Notes under the pieces: model-generated | The model's input: only the letters and a program-made list of their open reading frames with translations | Databases searched by the model: none | What the model was told of the DNA's origin: nothing | Origin: Vitis vinifera | Lineage: Eukaryota; Streptophyta; Magnoliopsida; Vitales; Vitaceae | Assembly: GCF_030704535.1 (NCBI RefSeq) | Contig: NC_081823.1 | Location: 4,186,501 to 4,250,500, forward strand | Reading direction: 5' to 3' | DNA: 64,000 nt | Made by a program: the position numbers and the translations under genes | Shown: one piece after another, positions 23,990 to 38,229 of the stretch | How the letters are laid out: every line of letters starts with the position of its first letter | How positions within the stretch are numbered: position 1 is the first letter of the stretch

Positions 23990-24815
23990 AATTGTACAAA
24001 ACCTATTAGGAACCTTATACACCATTGTATACTTGACACATTTCCTTTGTATAGTTAGTGTAATACCCTTGTATGGTGACATAAATTTCATATCTTTCCT
24101 AAGTTATGTGTCCATGTAAGTGTGTTAACCATGTTTTCAATGGTTTGGTTGAAAAAATGGTGGATGACCTAGGGCAAAAAAAAAATTCCCTGAATATTAT
24201 TATTGGGAAAAATATTGGAATTTTCATATGAGAATTAAATAAAGTGCATGACATAGGTGTACGACCTTTGGGTGACAAGGAAAATAAATGAGTCGTTCCG
24301 AATCAATTGAAATTTTTCACAAAGGGTAGTCTTGTACACCCTTATACACTTAGTACATTTACCTTATACAATTAGTGTAATACCATTGTATAATGACACA
24401 AATTCCATATCCTTTGTAAGTTATGTGTCCATATAGGTGTGTTTAATTATATTTCCAATGGTTTAGTTGAGAAAATGGTGAATGACTTAGAATCAATTTT
24501 TTTCCCCAAATATCATTACTAGGAAAATATTGGAATTTCCATATATGTTTAATCATATTTCCAATGGTTTAGTTGAGAAAATGGTGGATGACTTAGAATA
24601 AAATTTTTTCCCCCAATATCATTATTGGGGAAAGTATTGAAATTTCTATGTGGAAATTAAATAAAGTACATAACATATGTGTACAATTCGTGGATGATAA
24701 GAAAAATAAAGGAATTGTTCAGAATTGATTAAAATCTTTTATAAATGGTAGTCTTGTATATCCTTGTACAGTTAGTGTAATACCATTGTATAATGACATA
24801 ATAAATAAATAAATG
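23990..24815. repeat. Degenerate tandem repeat, unit roughly 330-370 bp
   Basis: Two to three diverged units share TTAGTGTAATACCATTGTAT, TTTCCAATGGTTTAGTTGAG, GAAAATGGTGGATGACTTAG and TATTGGGGAAAGTATTG-like blocks in the same order (about 24,000-24,290, 24,330-24,540, 24,545-24,815). Non-coding, unknown origin. Confidence 0.7.
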
Positions 24816-27800
24816 AAATTTAATTCTTTTTATTAATTTTATATAAAAAAATAGTATTAAAAAAGGTTTTCATTTTTTAATTAAAAGTATTTTAAAAAAG
24901 AGACAATATAGAAAATAAAATTTATTTTAAAAAAAAATGAAAAACAAAAACTAGAAAAATATTTTGAAACCAAACTTAAACATAATCTATATAATTTTTA
25001 ACTACTTGTTTTCATTTAAAATGAGTAAATATACTTTTGAACCATTTTATATTAAAATTTTTTTAATATTTACTATGTATTAATATACACTTCTAAAATT
25101 AGGTCATACGAAAACATTTTAATTGGGTATTTAAAATAAAAACTATCCATCCATTATTTTTCTTTCTTTTTCTTTTTCTTATTTTAATAAATTTTCAATT
25201 AATTCAAATCATTAAAAAAAAAATCCTTAGTAAACAAATTTGCAACATTTCATATATCTTATTATTAAAAGTCATGTTCAAAAAGTTATTAAAATAAGGA
25301 AGGAAGAAAATTAAAAATAAAATAAATTAAAACCTTTTATTTTATAATAGTAAAAAAAAAAAAATACCTTTTAGTATAAAAAGAAAAGAAAATAGTGAAT
25401 ATATTTATTTTAAATAGTGTTTTAATCATTAAATTATTTACTTCTAAAATGTAAAAGATAACTTTTATTTATTTAAATTAATATTTAAAAAAAAGTATTT
25501 TCCAAAATAGTATTTGAATCATTAGTATAATTTTTGTTTATTTATAATTTAAATATTGAAAATAATATTGATTTTTCTATTATTTATAAAAGAGTTTAAA
25601 AAAACAATGAAAAAAATCTAAAAATGGTTAAATGGTGGCATGTGAAGAGTAGTAGAATAAAAAAATGAATTAAAGGGGTATTTTTATCAATTATTATCTC
25701 ACATCTTTGTAATTAATTATGAAAGGTTGGAGGACGATACTTTAATTATCAAATCCAAATAAGTTGAAAACATAATTCTCCCATTTGTATAAGGATATGT
25801 TGGCCAGTGACAATTTTTTTCTTTTTCATTTTTATTTATTTATAAAAAAAAGCCAATTTTACAAATAAATAAACATATTAATAAACAACTTGATAAAAAA
25901 ATTATACTTAAATTTTGATTATATTTTTTTAATAGGTTATTTCCATGCCTAATGTTTACTTTAAGGTCATGTTTGATATATGAGAATGAGAAGTTAAAAT
26001 GAATATCTTATTTATTTTCTCATTCATTTTCATATTTGGATAACTTAAATAATAATGAAAATAAAATCAATAATGATTCTACAAAAAATGAACTTCCACA
26101 TAAATTTCAATTTATCATTAGAAGAAAATCTTTTGATTCTCTCTCAAGTTATTTAAAAATACTTTTCAAATATTTAAAAACCATAAATTTTTTTTGGATA
26201 AATTGATCTTAAAAATATTATTTTTTTTATTTTGTAAAAAAAAAATTGTAAATTCAATTTGGTTAATACTATTTTTAAAAATTATTAAACTTATTACTTT
26301 GTTTTTAAAAATTATTTCACAATAACAACAACCAAACATCGGTATCAATTCTTAAAAATAATTTTGTTTTTAAATCACAATATTTAGCAAAAAAAAAAAC
26401 TCTTTAAAATGTTATTTTCTTTACATGAAAATAAAAAATTATTTTAAACTATATGTTAGTGGGAGATATTTTTTTAAAATGAAAATGAATGATTATCAAG
26501 TGAGATAATTATCTAACTTATGAAAAGTGTATGTATTTTAAAATATTTTTAAATAAATGAAGATAAAATTTATTTATAAAAGTTGAGACTTTCAAAGTAG
26601 CTAGTCAAACATTAAATAAAATTTTAAAATTTTAATTGTAAATATTATTATAGTTAAAAAATAAATAACTAAATAAAATTTTATATATTTTATTATAAAT
26701 ATTAAAAATATTTATAATTAAAACATTAAATAAAATAATAAACAAGTGTAGAATTAACATTTTAATTTACTTTTTATTTTCTAAACGTATTATAACTAAA
26801 ATCAAACAATTAAATAATTAAAATTAAAAAAAAATTGAAATTTGAACGTTAGAGTAACTAAAAGATAAATATTTTACAATGAAACATTTGTAAATTTTTA
26901 TATGTTAAATGTGTTATAAATTGTCTAAAATCCTCCGCTTTTTATCATTCTTTACTATGATTCTCAAGTCTTTTTCTTGCTAAAATATTATTTAATAAAA
27001 TGATAGTAAATATTTCAAATTTAATTAGCTTTAAAATAATAAATTAATGCCAATAAATTCAAGAAAACTTATATTAAATTCATTTTAAGTCATTAAATAT
27101 TAAAATTTTAGTTTTGCTTAATAGCATTTAAGTTCAAAATCTCCATTATTCTATTGTTTGGTATGATCTAAATATTCATAAAACACTTCCCACTTATGAC
27201 AAATCTTTTACATAAAGTATGATAAGATATAGACCTTAGTGTCTTTTTTTGGGAGTGATTTTTGGAGTTTGAGAAAATTTTCTAATATTAGAATATATAT
27301 ATATATTAAAAAAGTTAAATATTTAATAAAATATTTAAAATTAAATAATATTTATTTTTTAGTTGATGAGTTTTTTTATTAAATTAAAAGTAATTTGTTA
27401 ATATCAATGAATATAAGTAAATTAAATCTATTGATATAAAGTAGACTTTAATTATATCGGTTGATATTAATAAGTTGTTTTTAAAGGAGTAAAATAAATT
27501 AAATATTTTAGTTTTTTTATTCAAATAAAAAATAAACACAATTTAAGTTAATTTTAAAAATCTAGAATTCACATTAATCAATACTTTCAATTAGTTAAAA
27601 AAAAAAAGATATTTAAAAAATAATACAAAAATTGAAAAAGTAGAATTAATTATTAAAATATATCTTATGTTTTGAATAATAAAATAATATTTTTTTGACA
27701 TTTCTTCATCAACGGCGTCCTTTCCAAAGCATCAAGGGGAAGAATTACGGGTCCTTAGTCCGTACAAAAGCAACTTCATTTCTCCTTTCAGGAGGCATAC

Positions 27801-28269
27801 TTTTTCTTTTTTCAAATTATTTGCGAAAAACGACTTCATGTTTTGAAAAAGTTTTTGGCTCTTGATTAACCCTCTCGTTAAAACATGTTACCAAATTAAC
27901 GTACTTTTTTACCATGCGACAGGGAAAATGTAAAATTGCTGAATAAGACCTTATGTTACATGAAATTAGTTCACATATCCTTTCAATAACAACCTTTTTA
28001 GGGTACAAAAGTGTGTTCATTTTGTCAAGGGTTTTGGTGGTCGGCCAATATTAACCATTTTTTCTTTTTCTTCAAAAATATGGAAGAAAAAAAAAAAAAA
28101 AAGACATTTGAAAGTTTACTGGGATTTTGAATTTTTGCTGATCCTTGCTTGGTCTTTTACTCCGTCCTTTATAATTTTTTGAAAGAAAGGGTATTATTAT
28201 AGTATCTGGTTCATATTAGAGTGATGATATTTGCTATTCAAACTTGTATTTTTATTATTGAGGGAGAAC

Positions 28270-28485
28270 AATAGGTTGGGGGTGCAGGGAACGCCCCCGT
28301 ATTTTCTAAATTTTATTATTTGATGGTTAGTATAAATAACCTTTTATGTAACCTTAATTAGATATATAATGAAAGTCTTTTTTTCTATTTTCGTGGATGT
28401 AGGCAATCTGTCGAACCACGTTAAATCAATGTGTTTTTTTTTTTTCGTTTTTCTCTAATTTTTTATTAAGAATTATTGCACGAAA
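28270..28485 (+). mobile_element. Copia-type LTR remnant
   Basis: AGTATAAATAACCTTTTATG (TATA region), GTCGAACCACGTTAAAT and a terminal AATTATTGCACG align with the complete small solo LTR at 42,505-42,670 and with the R-U5 part of plant Copia LTRs. It starts with a GGGGGTGCAGGGAACGCCCCC inverted repeat. Left end and flanking duplications not resolved. Confidence 0.55.
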
Positions 28486-30717
28486 ATCAATGGATATGAT
28501 ACTATATTGTAGTCTTCTCGGTATAATTACAAGCATTTATTTAGATGAAGTTTAGAGGGCTTTTTTCTTTTATTTTATTTTTCTTATTATTATTATTATT
28601 TTTGTTTTCAAAAATAAAAAGTCATCTAGAACTGGGAGGAATTCTTATTAAAAAACTGTAGACTTTATCTTATGTCTTTAAAAATACTTTTTAAAATTGA
28701 AAAAGTGAAATTTTTTACTTTACCAAAAATAATATTTTATATATTTCAAAATAACATATAAAATGAAAATTATTATTATTATTTTTTACAAAATTCGTAT
28801 TAAATTTTCTTACCTCAAAAAACACTTAGAATTCTTAAAAAATTTAGAGTTTGTTTGACGGTGATAATAGAAAGCGTGTTTAGGTCTTCTCAAAATTTAC
28901 AACATTATAAGTGATTTTTCAAAATTTTAAAAGTATTTAATAAAATTTACAAAATATCTATTTTTTTAAAAACACTTTTTAAGGCAAAAACAATTTTTAG
29001 AATTATTATCAAATAAACTCTTAATTTTGAAAAAATTAACTCATAATCTAATATGACAAAAAAGACTTTTACTATTAATTATTTATCTTAATTTTATAAA
29101 TTAGATAATTCTAATAATTTCTTATATTAATATTATTATCACTAATATTATTTTTAACTTCTTAACCAACAACAATTTATTTAGTGAGTTTCCAAATTTT
29201 TTTATAAAAGTTATGTTTGTTTTCAAAATCTATTCTCAAGAATCTACTTCTTTTATCTATTTAAAATACATTAAATCTTTTATAAAAATAATACTATTAT
29301 TTTGTTATTAATAATAATAATATTATTATTTTTTTTCTTTTAAGCACTCTCCAAGAGTACACAAATATAATTAAATTATTATTATTATTTTATTATTAAC
29401 ATCCTACTATCATCAAAATTTATCACTCCAAGCTGTTCTTGCAATGTAATACCCACTGCTACTAACTATCATTTCTGTAAGATAGCTAAGACTATATTTG
29501 GTAATTATTTTTAAAAATAGTTCTGAAAAGTAGTTTTTGATAATAGTTTTTAAAAATCTTTCTTTAATGTTTCATAGAATAAAAGTCTATTTAGAAATTT
29601 AAAATATTTTTAACTTGTTTTTAATATTTTAAATATGTTTTAAAAATATTTTTTATGTGTTGTATTTTATTTTTATCATTCTAAATATTTGTATAATTAT
29701 TTTTTAAAACAATCCTTATAAAACAAGTGAAAAAAAAAAAAAAAACTAAAAGATGTTATCTAAAAATATCTTATCTTCTATTTTTAAGAACAAAAAATAA
29801 AAAATAGTTTTTGATTGTTAAAAGAGTTTTTTAGGTTTTTTGTTCTAAAAAACAAAAATTATTTAAAAAAACAGTCGTGAAACATTTTTAAAATTTTTCT
29901 TTTTTCTTTTCCAATCTCATGTCTCATGCACTGCCACACACAAACCCATTGGTTTTGTTTTTCTTTTCTTTTCGGATCTAAAGCTCGTGCAAACCCAATT
30001 TTTTTTTTTTCTCCATCCAAAGCTAGAATTTATTTTTTTCCTATTTTATTTATTTATTTAGATATACTCACTTGAATATTCAAAAATTTTTCCATTTTTC
30101 ATCAATAAATCAAATTATATTCATAAATTTTCAATCATTTTTTATCTAAAAAAATATAAATTTAAAAACCTTGAATTTAGATTGAGATTTTCCAAACAAT
30201 ATTTAAAGTATTTAAAATTAATTGATGAATATAAAATATTAATTTAATGGTTAAAATCTTAGAAAAAATTCATCTTCAATTCCTAAACTCTTAAATCTTT
30301 TCCAAGTTACATTATTTAATCTGATTTTTGTGTAAAAAAAGGTTTCTAAATAGAGAAAATAAAAAAATCTAATTTATTCCTAAAACTTTTATATTTAAAA
30401 GACCTTTCTACCCTTTTAAATTTATTTAACTTATTTTTTTATTTCTAAATTATAGTTTTTACCCCAAAAATTGGGTTGGGGGCCTTACACTTATAAATTA
30501 ATTAAAAAAACAAGACAATATTTATATAAACATAAAAATATAACAATTTCAAGAATTTAAAGTTATACTATTTTTATAAAAGTATATAATTTTGTAATCA
30601 ATTTCAAATTAAACGAAGCCGAGTTTTATATCATAGTGAATCTTAATTAGATAGGACAATTGATGTGAGTTTTTTTTGGGTTCCCATTAAAATAAATATG
30701 TTAAAGATAGGTTTAAA

Positions 30718-31860
30718 AATTTTTATTTTTTATTTTTTTAAACTGGGGTGATGGGTTTGGTATTACCTTGTCCTATTTTATCTTCTTGCTTGACCTAGAT
30801 GAAATAATTTAATAAATTAAATTTGAAAATAATTGAATTTATTTATTTTTTAGTTTCTTCTTTTTAACATATATAAAATAATAAAAAATTTACATTTTTC
30901 AAATAAAAATACATTATAAAAATTTATAATACATTTATTTATAAAATACAATTATTTTTAAAAATAAAAAACACAAATGGGAACGGGTGGATATGGGAAA
31001 TTCCCATACCCAGTTTCTCCCACTATCTTATTTAATTTTTTTTATTGGAATAAAAAATATGAAAATAAATTTAGATAAACAGAATGAGGTTGATTCCAAC
31101 TCGTTGCTATTTGTAATCTTAGTCATCTTTTGGCCATAACAACTATGATATGATCTTTCCAAGAGTGAGTTGACTTTGATTCTATTAATTGATTAAAATT
31201 TTGTATGAGTCTTGAAGCTTTTGGTATTTTCAATTGTTATGATGGTAAAATAAAATATGATATTCTAAATTTTTTATTTTTTATTTTTTATTTTTTTAAA
31301 CTGGGGTGATGGGTTTGGTATTACCTTGTCCTATTTTATCTTCTTGCTTGACCTAGATGAAATAATTTAATAAATTAAATTTGAAAATAATTGAATTTAT
31401 TTATTTTTTTAGTTTCTTCTTTTTAACATATATAAAATAATAAAAAATTTACATTTTTCAAATAAAAATACATTATAAAAATTTATAATACATTTATTTA
31501 TAAAATACAATTATTTTTAAAAATAAAAAACACAAACGGGAACGGGTGGATATGGGAAATTCCCATACCCAGTTTCTCCCACTATCTTATTTAATTTTTT
31601 TTATTAGAATAAAAAATATGAAAATAAATTTATATAAACAGAATGAGGTTGATTCCAACTCGTTGCCATTCCTAATCTTAGTCATGTTTTGGTCATAACA
31701 ACTATGATATGATCTTTCCAAGAGTGAGTTGACTTTGATTCTATTAATTGATTAAAATTTTGTATGAGTCTTTGAAGCTTTCTCGCAATGAATATCTTTG
31801 GATATGATTTGACTCTGAACAATTTTTTCGGTATTTTCAATTGTTATGATGATAAAATTA
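30718..31860. repeat. Tandem duplication, offset 559 bp, with hAT-like terminal motif
   Basis: AAACTGGGGTGATGGG occurs at 30,740 and 31,298, and GAATGAGGTTGATTCC at 31,082 and 31,641. Copy A lacks about 45 bp near its end that copy B keeps. Copy B contains TTGCCATTCCTAA, the reverse complement of the hAT start TTAGGAATGGCAA, suggesting that the unit includes one end of a non-autonomous hAT relative. Confidence 0.75.
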
Positions 31861-32621
31861 AAATTAAAGTTATGTAACTTAAGAACTAATGTAGTTGATA
31901 TTATTCTGTACCATATGACATGGGTATAGTTTAAGTAGGATGAAAATATTGGAAATTTATGGAGTTTGGTTGGTTGGATATTACCATAGATGAAATTCTT
32001 AAAGAGAAAATTTAGGTGACATGTTGATTGGGTCACATTCATATAATGATGAAAGTACATGGTCAATGGATTTGCTGACAAAGATATGAAAATGAAATTA
32101 GATTGTACAAAGCCTAGAAATTAGTAGTATAAAACCTAAGTCAAAGTGCTTAGTGCTTCTGCACAAGTAATTCGCATTTAATAAAACACATTGAAGTGTA
32201 CAAGCATGGACTAATCAATTAATTAATGAATTCCCATGGTTATATGATAAATAAGCTCTTTGAAATGGCTGTTCCAAGCCCATTGAGTCTATTCTCTCCA
32301 ACCATACAAATTGGACTTAGGCAAAGGGTGATGATATTCTAATCAAAGTGCTTATCTCATCCTCATAAACAAAGCATTTTGACCTTTTCCACTGTCATAC
32401 ATGGTGGTGACTAAATTTCTAATCCAAAAGCCATTCATTTTGGACATAAATGCAGCTTTTGACTTTGAATTATCCACCAAATTTTAATCTGATATGCAGC
32501 ACATTACACATTCACTGATTGTTATCAGCTTCAAGGGCTTTTGTTGGCACCGTCGGATGTTTTCTTCATGCATATGCATGGACAGTAGCACTTCAAAATT
32601 TGGTGTTATTACTGCATTTCT

Positions 32622-35600
32622 ATGGATTTTTTTTGCTCATTTCTACTACAAGTTTGCCATGGAAGAAGCACCATTGTTCTTGGGCAATCAGTAGCAGATG
32701 GTGACAGTTTAACTTCCTCAGGCGGAACCTTTGAGTTAGGCTTCTTTACTCCTGGCAGTTCACCCCATCGCTATGTTGGGATATGGTTCAAGAAAATACC
32801 AGTAAGAAAAGTAGTATGGGTGGCAAACCGGTTGAACCCTGTTGTGGGTTCCTCTGGGGTTCTACAGATTGGGGAGGATGGAAATCTTGTGATTATGGAT
32901 GGACAAAACCTCACTTGGTCTACAGTAGTGTCTTCTGTGTCCAACGGCTCCATTGTAGAGCTTTTGGATTCAGGAAATCTTGTTTTGAGAGAAGGTGATT
33001 CAAATGGCAGTTTTATATGGCAGAGTTTTGATTACCCATCTGATTGTTTCCTTCAGAACATGAAGGTTGGTCTCAACCTCAAAACGGGGGAGAAACGGTT
33101 CTTGACTTCATGGAGAAGCGACAACGATCCGTCACCTGGAAATTTTACTCTTGGAGTTGACCAACAGAAGCTCCCACAAGGTTTGGTCTGGAAAGGGTCA
33201 GCTCGCTACTGGAGGACTGGGCAATGGAATGGAACTAGCTTCCTTGGAATTCAGCGCTGGGGTTCGTCATGGGTTTATCTTAATGGTTTCATGTTTGTCA
33301 CAGATGATGAAGAAGGCATGTTATACTTCACTTACTCTAGATACAATGATACCTTTCCGTCCATCTTGATAATGAATTATACTGGAATTTTTGAGAAGTT
33401 GGAATGGATTGAAGAGATGAAGGAATGGAGCAGTGTCTGGGAGGCACCAGATGGTCGGTTTGTTTATGGTACATGTGGGCCTTTTGGGATTTGCAGTGAG
33501 TTTGAATCACCAATCTGCAGGTGCTTAAACGGATTTGAGCCTAAGTTTTTGGACGAATGGAGTAAAGGAGATTGGAGTGGTGGGTGTGTGAGAAGAACCA
33601 CTGCAGTGTGAGAAAAACAGCATCACTTCAAAAGGGAGAAAGGGGGATGAATTTCTGAAGTTGGTAGGGCTTAAACTGCCTGATTTTGCAGATTTTTTGA
33701 GTGATGTGTCTTCTGAGGAAGGTGAAGAGAGTTACTTGAGAAACTGTTCTTGTGTGGTCTACTCATATACCAGTGGAATTGGTTGTATGGTCTGGCATGG
33801 CAGTATCCTGGATGTTCAAGAATTCTCTATTGGCGGGGAGAAGCTTTTTCTTCGCCTTGCAGAAGTAGAATTAGGTAATTCTTCTACTCCTCCTAACTTG
33901 CTTGCCCAAAAACAAAGGGAATTAGTAAAAAGAAAATGACATAAAACCCGATAACTCCAGATTTCTACTGCATATTTTTTCTCTGTTGCATAAAATAAGT
34001 ATACTTGTGCCTCCAAATCAAGGACGAAGTACAAGAGAAATTTCATGGATTTATCCACCTTTATCTATCCCCAGATAGTAATATTACATTAGAAGTAACA
34101 GTCCACAGGCTATATCCATCAGTGATGTATATATCATTGTATTGTCTGTTACTTACAAGTTGACAATCAAATCAGAGTAGGAAGAACTTGTATATATGCT
34201 CCCTGTCCTCATATTGCCTGTCCATTAATATGTGTGTGCACACAAGGCCCGGGGCTCGCAGACTCATATGCTTTCAAGAAGCATTGTGACAAAAAATGTC
34301 TTATCATTCGTCCTGGAGGACTATTAAGGCTGTAGCAAAGATGGATGGGATGAAACAGCTTTTTTGAAAAATCCAAAAATTCACCTGAAGGAAGCTTTTA
34401 TTTGCTCCAACTTTTTTTTCCCAACAGAAATGACACTATATATATCTATATATTCAGCGATTTTGGACCAGTCTATGCCTTGAAATGCAGGCAAAAACAG
34501 AGGATTAAAGTTGTACATAGTTCTGCCTGGCGCTTTCGAAGTAGTTATCTTGGTAATCTTGGCTTGTCTTTCGTGCAGAAGGAAGACAAAACATAAAGGT
34601 ATGCATCCATAGTCTGTCTGCTTGCTTGACCTTCTGGATTTGAATTTTAGGCAAAAGTAATAGTTCTGAAGTATGGAAACTGTAGGGCCATTGAGACACT
34701 CTCATCAGGCCAACAAACTGAAGGATAGCTTGAGGAGAGGAGAAAACTCAGAACTGCAAATATTTAGCTTGCGTGGCATAAAGACTGCAACGAAAAACTT
34801 CAGTGATGCAAAGAAACTCAGAGAGGGAGGTTTTGGTCCTGTTTACAAGTTTATATTTTGTTTATAGAACTACATATAATTCGAGGAACAGAGAATTTGC
34901 ATTATAATTTTGTGTTTGATGCTTCTCAGGGCCAGCTTAAAAATGGTCAAGGAATAGCAGTGAAAAGACTTTCAAAAAGCTCAGGGCAAGGAATTGAAGA
35001 GTTGAAGAATGAGGTTATACTGATATTGAAGCTCCAGCATAGGAATCTTGTGAGGTTGTTGGGGTGTTGCATTGAGGGAGGAGAGGAGATATTAGTATAT
35101 GAGTTCATGCCTAATAAAAGCTTGGATGCTTTTCTGTTTGGTTAGTTCTACTACTCTTTATTTCCTTTTGTCTATTCTTTTGAAATGACATTTTTTTTTT
35201 TGATAGGTAAAAAAGAGATTGTATTGGAAAAGCCTAAAAGAGACGAAAAAAGTACACATGAAGTATACAAGCACCAAAGAAGTTAGGCAAAAAGAAAGAA
35301 GAAAACCTTTCTCCTATCTAGACAAAAACCACTCTATAAAATCAATTAAGGACAAAGAATGATCCTCTAAATACACCCTCTCCCAATTCATAAAAGTGTA
35401 CAAAAAAGAAAGTTTTAAAGATTGGTCGGATTGTTAAATGTCATTGAACACTCTTTCATTTCTTTCTTTCCATAATGTTCACATTAAACAAAGGGGGCAG
35501 CCCTTCAAGCCTTTTTCTTTCTCTTACTCACAAAAGCACCATGCCAACCTATTAAATTCCTTTTGATTGAGGAATGCAGGACCCATTGCATATCAAAAAG

Positions 35601-37482
35601 AGAGAAAAGCAAACTCCATAGCATTGTAGCCTTCTTACAAAATAGAATCAAGTGGTCATTGGTTTCCTCTTCCACTTTACACAAGTAACACCTATTTGGC
35701 ATATTCCAACCCCTTTTTTTGAGCTGATCAATGGTCAAAATTCTGTTCCAAGACGCTTTCCAAGCAAAAAAGCTTATCCTCATGGGAGCCCAAGATCTTC
35801 AAATAATACTCCAAGGAAAAGGCTCACTAGAGCCTTTTGTGAGGGAGCAGTAGAGAGATCTAACAGAAAAGGAGCCTTTCTTGCTATTCTTCCAACTCAA
35901 GACATCCTCCACATCTCTATTCAAAACCAAAGGATGGAGTTTCCGGAGCAAGCTCTCCACCTCTTCCATTTCCTAATCGTTAAAGTGTCTTGAAAACAAA
36001 TGATTTCAACTACCCACCTCTCCACCCTCCTCCCAAGCATCAAACACCCACCAATCCTTGTTGACCGCCAATCGGAACAAATTAGGGAAAACATCTTTCA
36101 AAGCTTGGTCCTCACACCATAAATCCTTCCCAAATTTGACCTTCCTCCCATTCCCTACGATAAAGCGGGATCTAGAGTGAATACTTTCCCAATATTTTCT
36201 AATAACTTTCCACACTCCCACACCATAGGCTCCCCTTATTTCTCTCAAACACCAACCTCCTTCCTCTACCCCAAATTTATCTATAATGACTTGTTTTCAC
36301 AAAGAATCCCTCTCTACAACAAATTTCCAGCTCTACCTCCCAAGCAAAGCTTTGTTTAGGGCCATAAGACTGTGAATACCTAAGCCTCCCTGTCTCATAT
36401 CAGCACAAACCGAACTCCAATTCACCAAGTGCGACTTTTTCTCTGAGGCATATATGCATAAACTGGATATAAGAAAATAAGAATCTCCTAAAAAGCCCCC
36501 ATTGGACTTCTTAAAATTCAGTTGTATGAACTCCATTTGTTTTAAGTTTCAGAGCTATACAAATATACAATGTAAGTAAATTTTATCAGATCCAAGTAAG
36601 CATGCCCAGCTTGATTGGCCAACTCAATTCGACATCATTGAGGGCATAGCACGCGGGCTTCTCTATCTTCACCATGATTCTCGTCTTCGAGTGATCCATC
36701 GAGATTTGAAGGAGCGCAACATTCTCCTGGACGAGGATATGAATCCAAGAATTTCAGATTTTGGGATGGCAAGAATATTTGGAGGGAAGCAAACTATAGC
36801 AAACACTAACAGGGTTGTTGGAACATAGTAAGCAATATTCTCTTAGCCCTTTAATCTGAGGCATATTCAATGTTCAAATCATTTTCTTTCTGTCACATTT
36901 TGAAAGGAATTTCACATTAACCTAAAAGAAACAAAATTGCAGTGGCTATATGTCCCCTGAGTATGCAATGGAAGGGATATTTTCAGAGAAGTCTGATGTA
37001 TTCAGTTTTGGAGTCCTGCTATTAGAGATTGTGAGCAGTAGGAGGAACACTAGCTTTTATCAAAATGAACACTCCCTTAGCCTCATAACATATGTAAGTA
37101 CCATTTTCTTTGTTTGATCAATTTCATTAAAGAACACCATCATTTGTTACTTTACAAGGTGGCTAACTATGGGCTAATGCAGGCCTGGAATCTGTGGAAA
37201 GAAGGAAAGGGATTGGAGTTGATGGATTCAACACTATCGGAGTCATGTTCTCCGGAAGAAGTAATGAGATGCATTCATGTGGGCCTCTTATGTGTGCAGG
37301 AGCATGTGAATGACAGGCCATCCATGTCTAATGCGGTGTTTATGCTTGGAGGCGAAACCGCTAGACCTGTTCCAAAACAACCTGCATTCACCTTGGAAGG
37401 AAGCCCCAGGCAGTCTATTTATTTTCTACAAGTACTGGCACAACAGCAACAGCAAGCGGAAGATGCTCTGGTGCTTGATTAG
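32622..37482 (+). pseudogene. G-type lectin S-receptor-like Ser/Thr kinase, copy A (seven exons, damaged)
   Basis: Cell-surface receptor kinase family. Inferred exons: 32,622-33,874 (signal region, B-lectin, S-locus glycoprotein, EGF/PAN), 34,491-34,598 (membrane helix VVILVILACLSC), 34,651-~34,848, 34,930-35,140 (AVKRLSK lysine, [10 protein letters not shown]), 36,590-36,827 ([16 protein letters not shown]), 36,943-37,093 ([11 protein letters not shown]) and 37,193-37,482. Lesions: a frameshift at about 33,593 (CVRRTTAV-stop; the frame resumes CEKNSITSK), a one-base frameshift at about 34,677, and a donor after GPVYK that reads AAGTTT, one G short. A LINE fills the intron before the catalytic exon. 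Kinase residues (K, HRD, DFG) are intact, so decay looks recent; it is probably a pseudogene unless the indels are errors. Confidence 0.85.
35181..36537 (-). mobile_element. 5'-truncated L1-type LINE in an intron of kinase copy A
   Basis: The minus-strand frames give the C-terminal end of a plant LINE pol: a VNWSSVCADMRQGGLGIHSL region, then VGNGRKVKFGKDLWC, then a zinc-binding reverse-transcriptase domain with CYLCKVEEETNDHLILFC (C-X2-C...H-X4-C). The segments lie in different frames with stops, so it is dead. A T-run at 35,181-35,191 is the poly(A) tail read from the other strand and marks the 3' end. Endonuclease and most RT are missing. Target duplications not resolved. Confidence 0.85.
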
Positions 37483-38229
37483 AAACTGATACCAATTGCT
37501 GAACTACTTCGAATACATTGTACAGAGTTATATTTTGGAGGTTTACTTACCTTTATGGGTTACTGTTACTTGTCTTAAGTTGTCATTGTTACAATGTTTC
37601 ATAAAGACCATTAGGTTATTTTTCAGGTTAAACTCTAGGTGGGCAAGCTCTGAAAATGATTTCATGGAATCAATTTTTTGTAATTTTCCAAAAGGAATGT
37701 AAATATCTGTGTATTTTAAGCTGAACCATTTAAGATAATGGTATGCAGCCATTTTCTTCGGAAAATAATGTTGGTTTTTGATTCAACTTCTGCAACTATT
37801 TGTCGTTTAGTCACGACAAAATATCAGCTGCTTTTAATGATTCAAGTCATTTGATCTCAATAAAATTTATGGATTTGGACAAACATCTTAGAAGCTCTGT
37901 CAATCAGTATCTTATTTTATAAAAATGCTCTTAATATTTTAATTAATGAACATAGTAATCCTAAAAATGATATATAGTTGGTGTTTGATATGAAAAAGTC
38001 CATGGGTGGCTGCCTCTACCAACTAAACTCACAGGCCCATATGGAGGGCCAAGATTAGGCAATAGTATTTTACTTTGTTTTTTTTCTTCCTTGAGAGAAA
38101 AATAGTACAAATGTGTCCTCTTAGAAGAATCTCATATTTGAAAGATGGGGACAAAGTTATTTAAGTTTGCCACCTTACAAACGTGCTTCATCCACAAGCA
38201 TCCTTTCTTCTAGGAGCAATGGCCCATAT
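37483..38229. other. Intergenic between receptor kinase copies A and B
   Basis: Presumed 3' flank of copy A; no gene recognised. Confidence 0.5.

Larger units (their letters stand above)
22456..32621. other. Gene-free AT-rich intergenic region, second duplication unit and repeats
   Basis: No coding gene recognised; frames here are short and low-complexity. It contains the diverged second unit of the ~4-kb duplication (22.4-22.6 and 25.8-28.9 kb), with 22.65-25.8 kb as extra sequence in this copy. Also present are a ~330-bp tandem repeat near 24 kb, a Copia-type LTR remnant at 28.3 kb and a 559-bp tandem duplication at 30.7-31.9 kb. The last ~500 bp before 32,622 would hold the promoter of the first receptor kinase. 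Confidence 0.6.

Noticed and set aside
31752..32081. 109-codon minus-strand frame before the kinase cluster
   Set aside because: Low-complexity, Asn/Ile-rich, overlapping the end of the tandem duplication; no domain recognised.
32519..32704. Alternative upstream start for receptor kinase copy A
   Set aside because: It is in a different frame from the lectin domain; the start at 32,622 is the one in frame, although its signal peptide is short.
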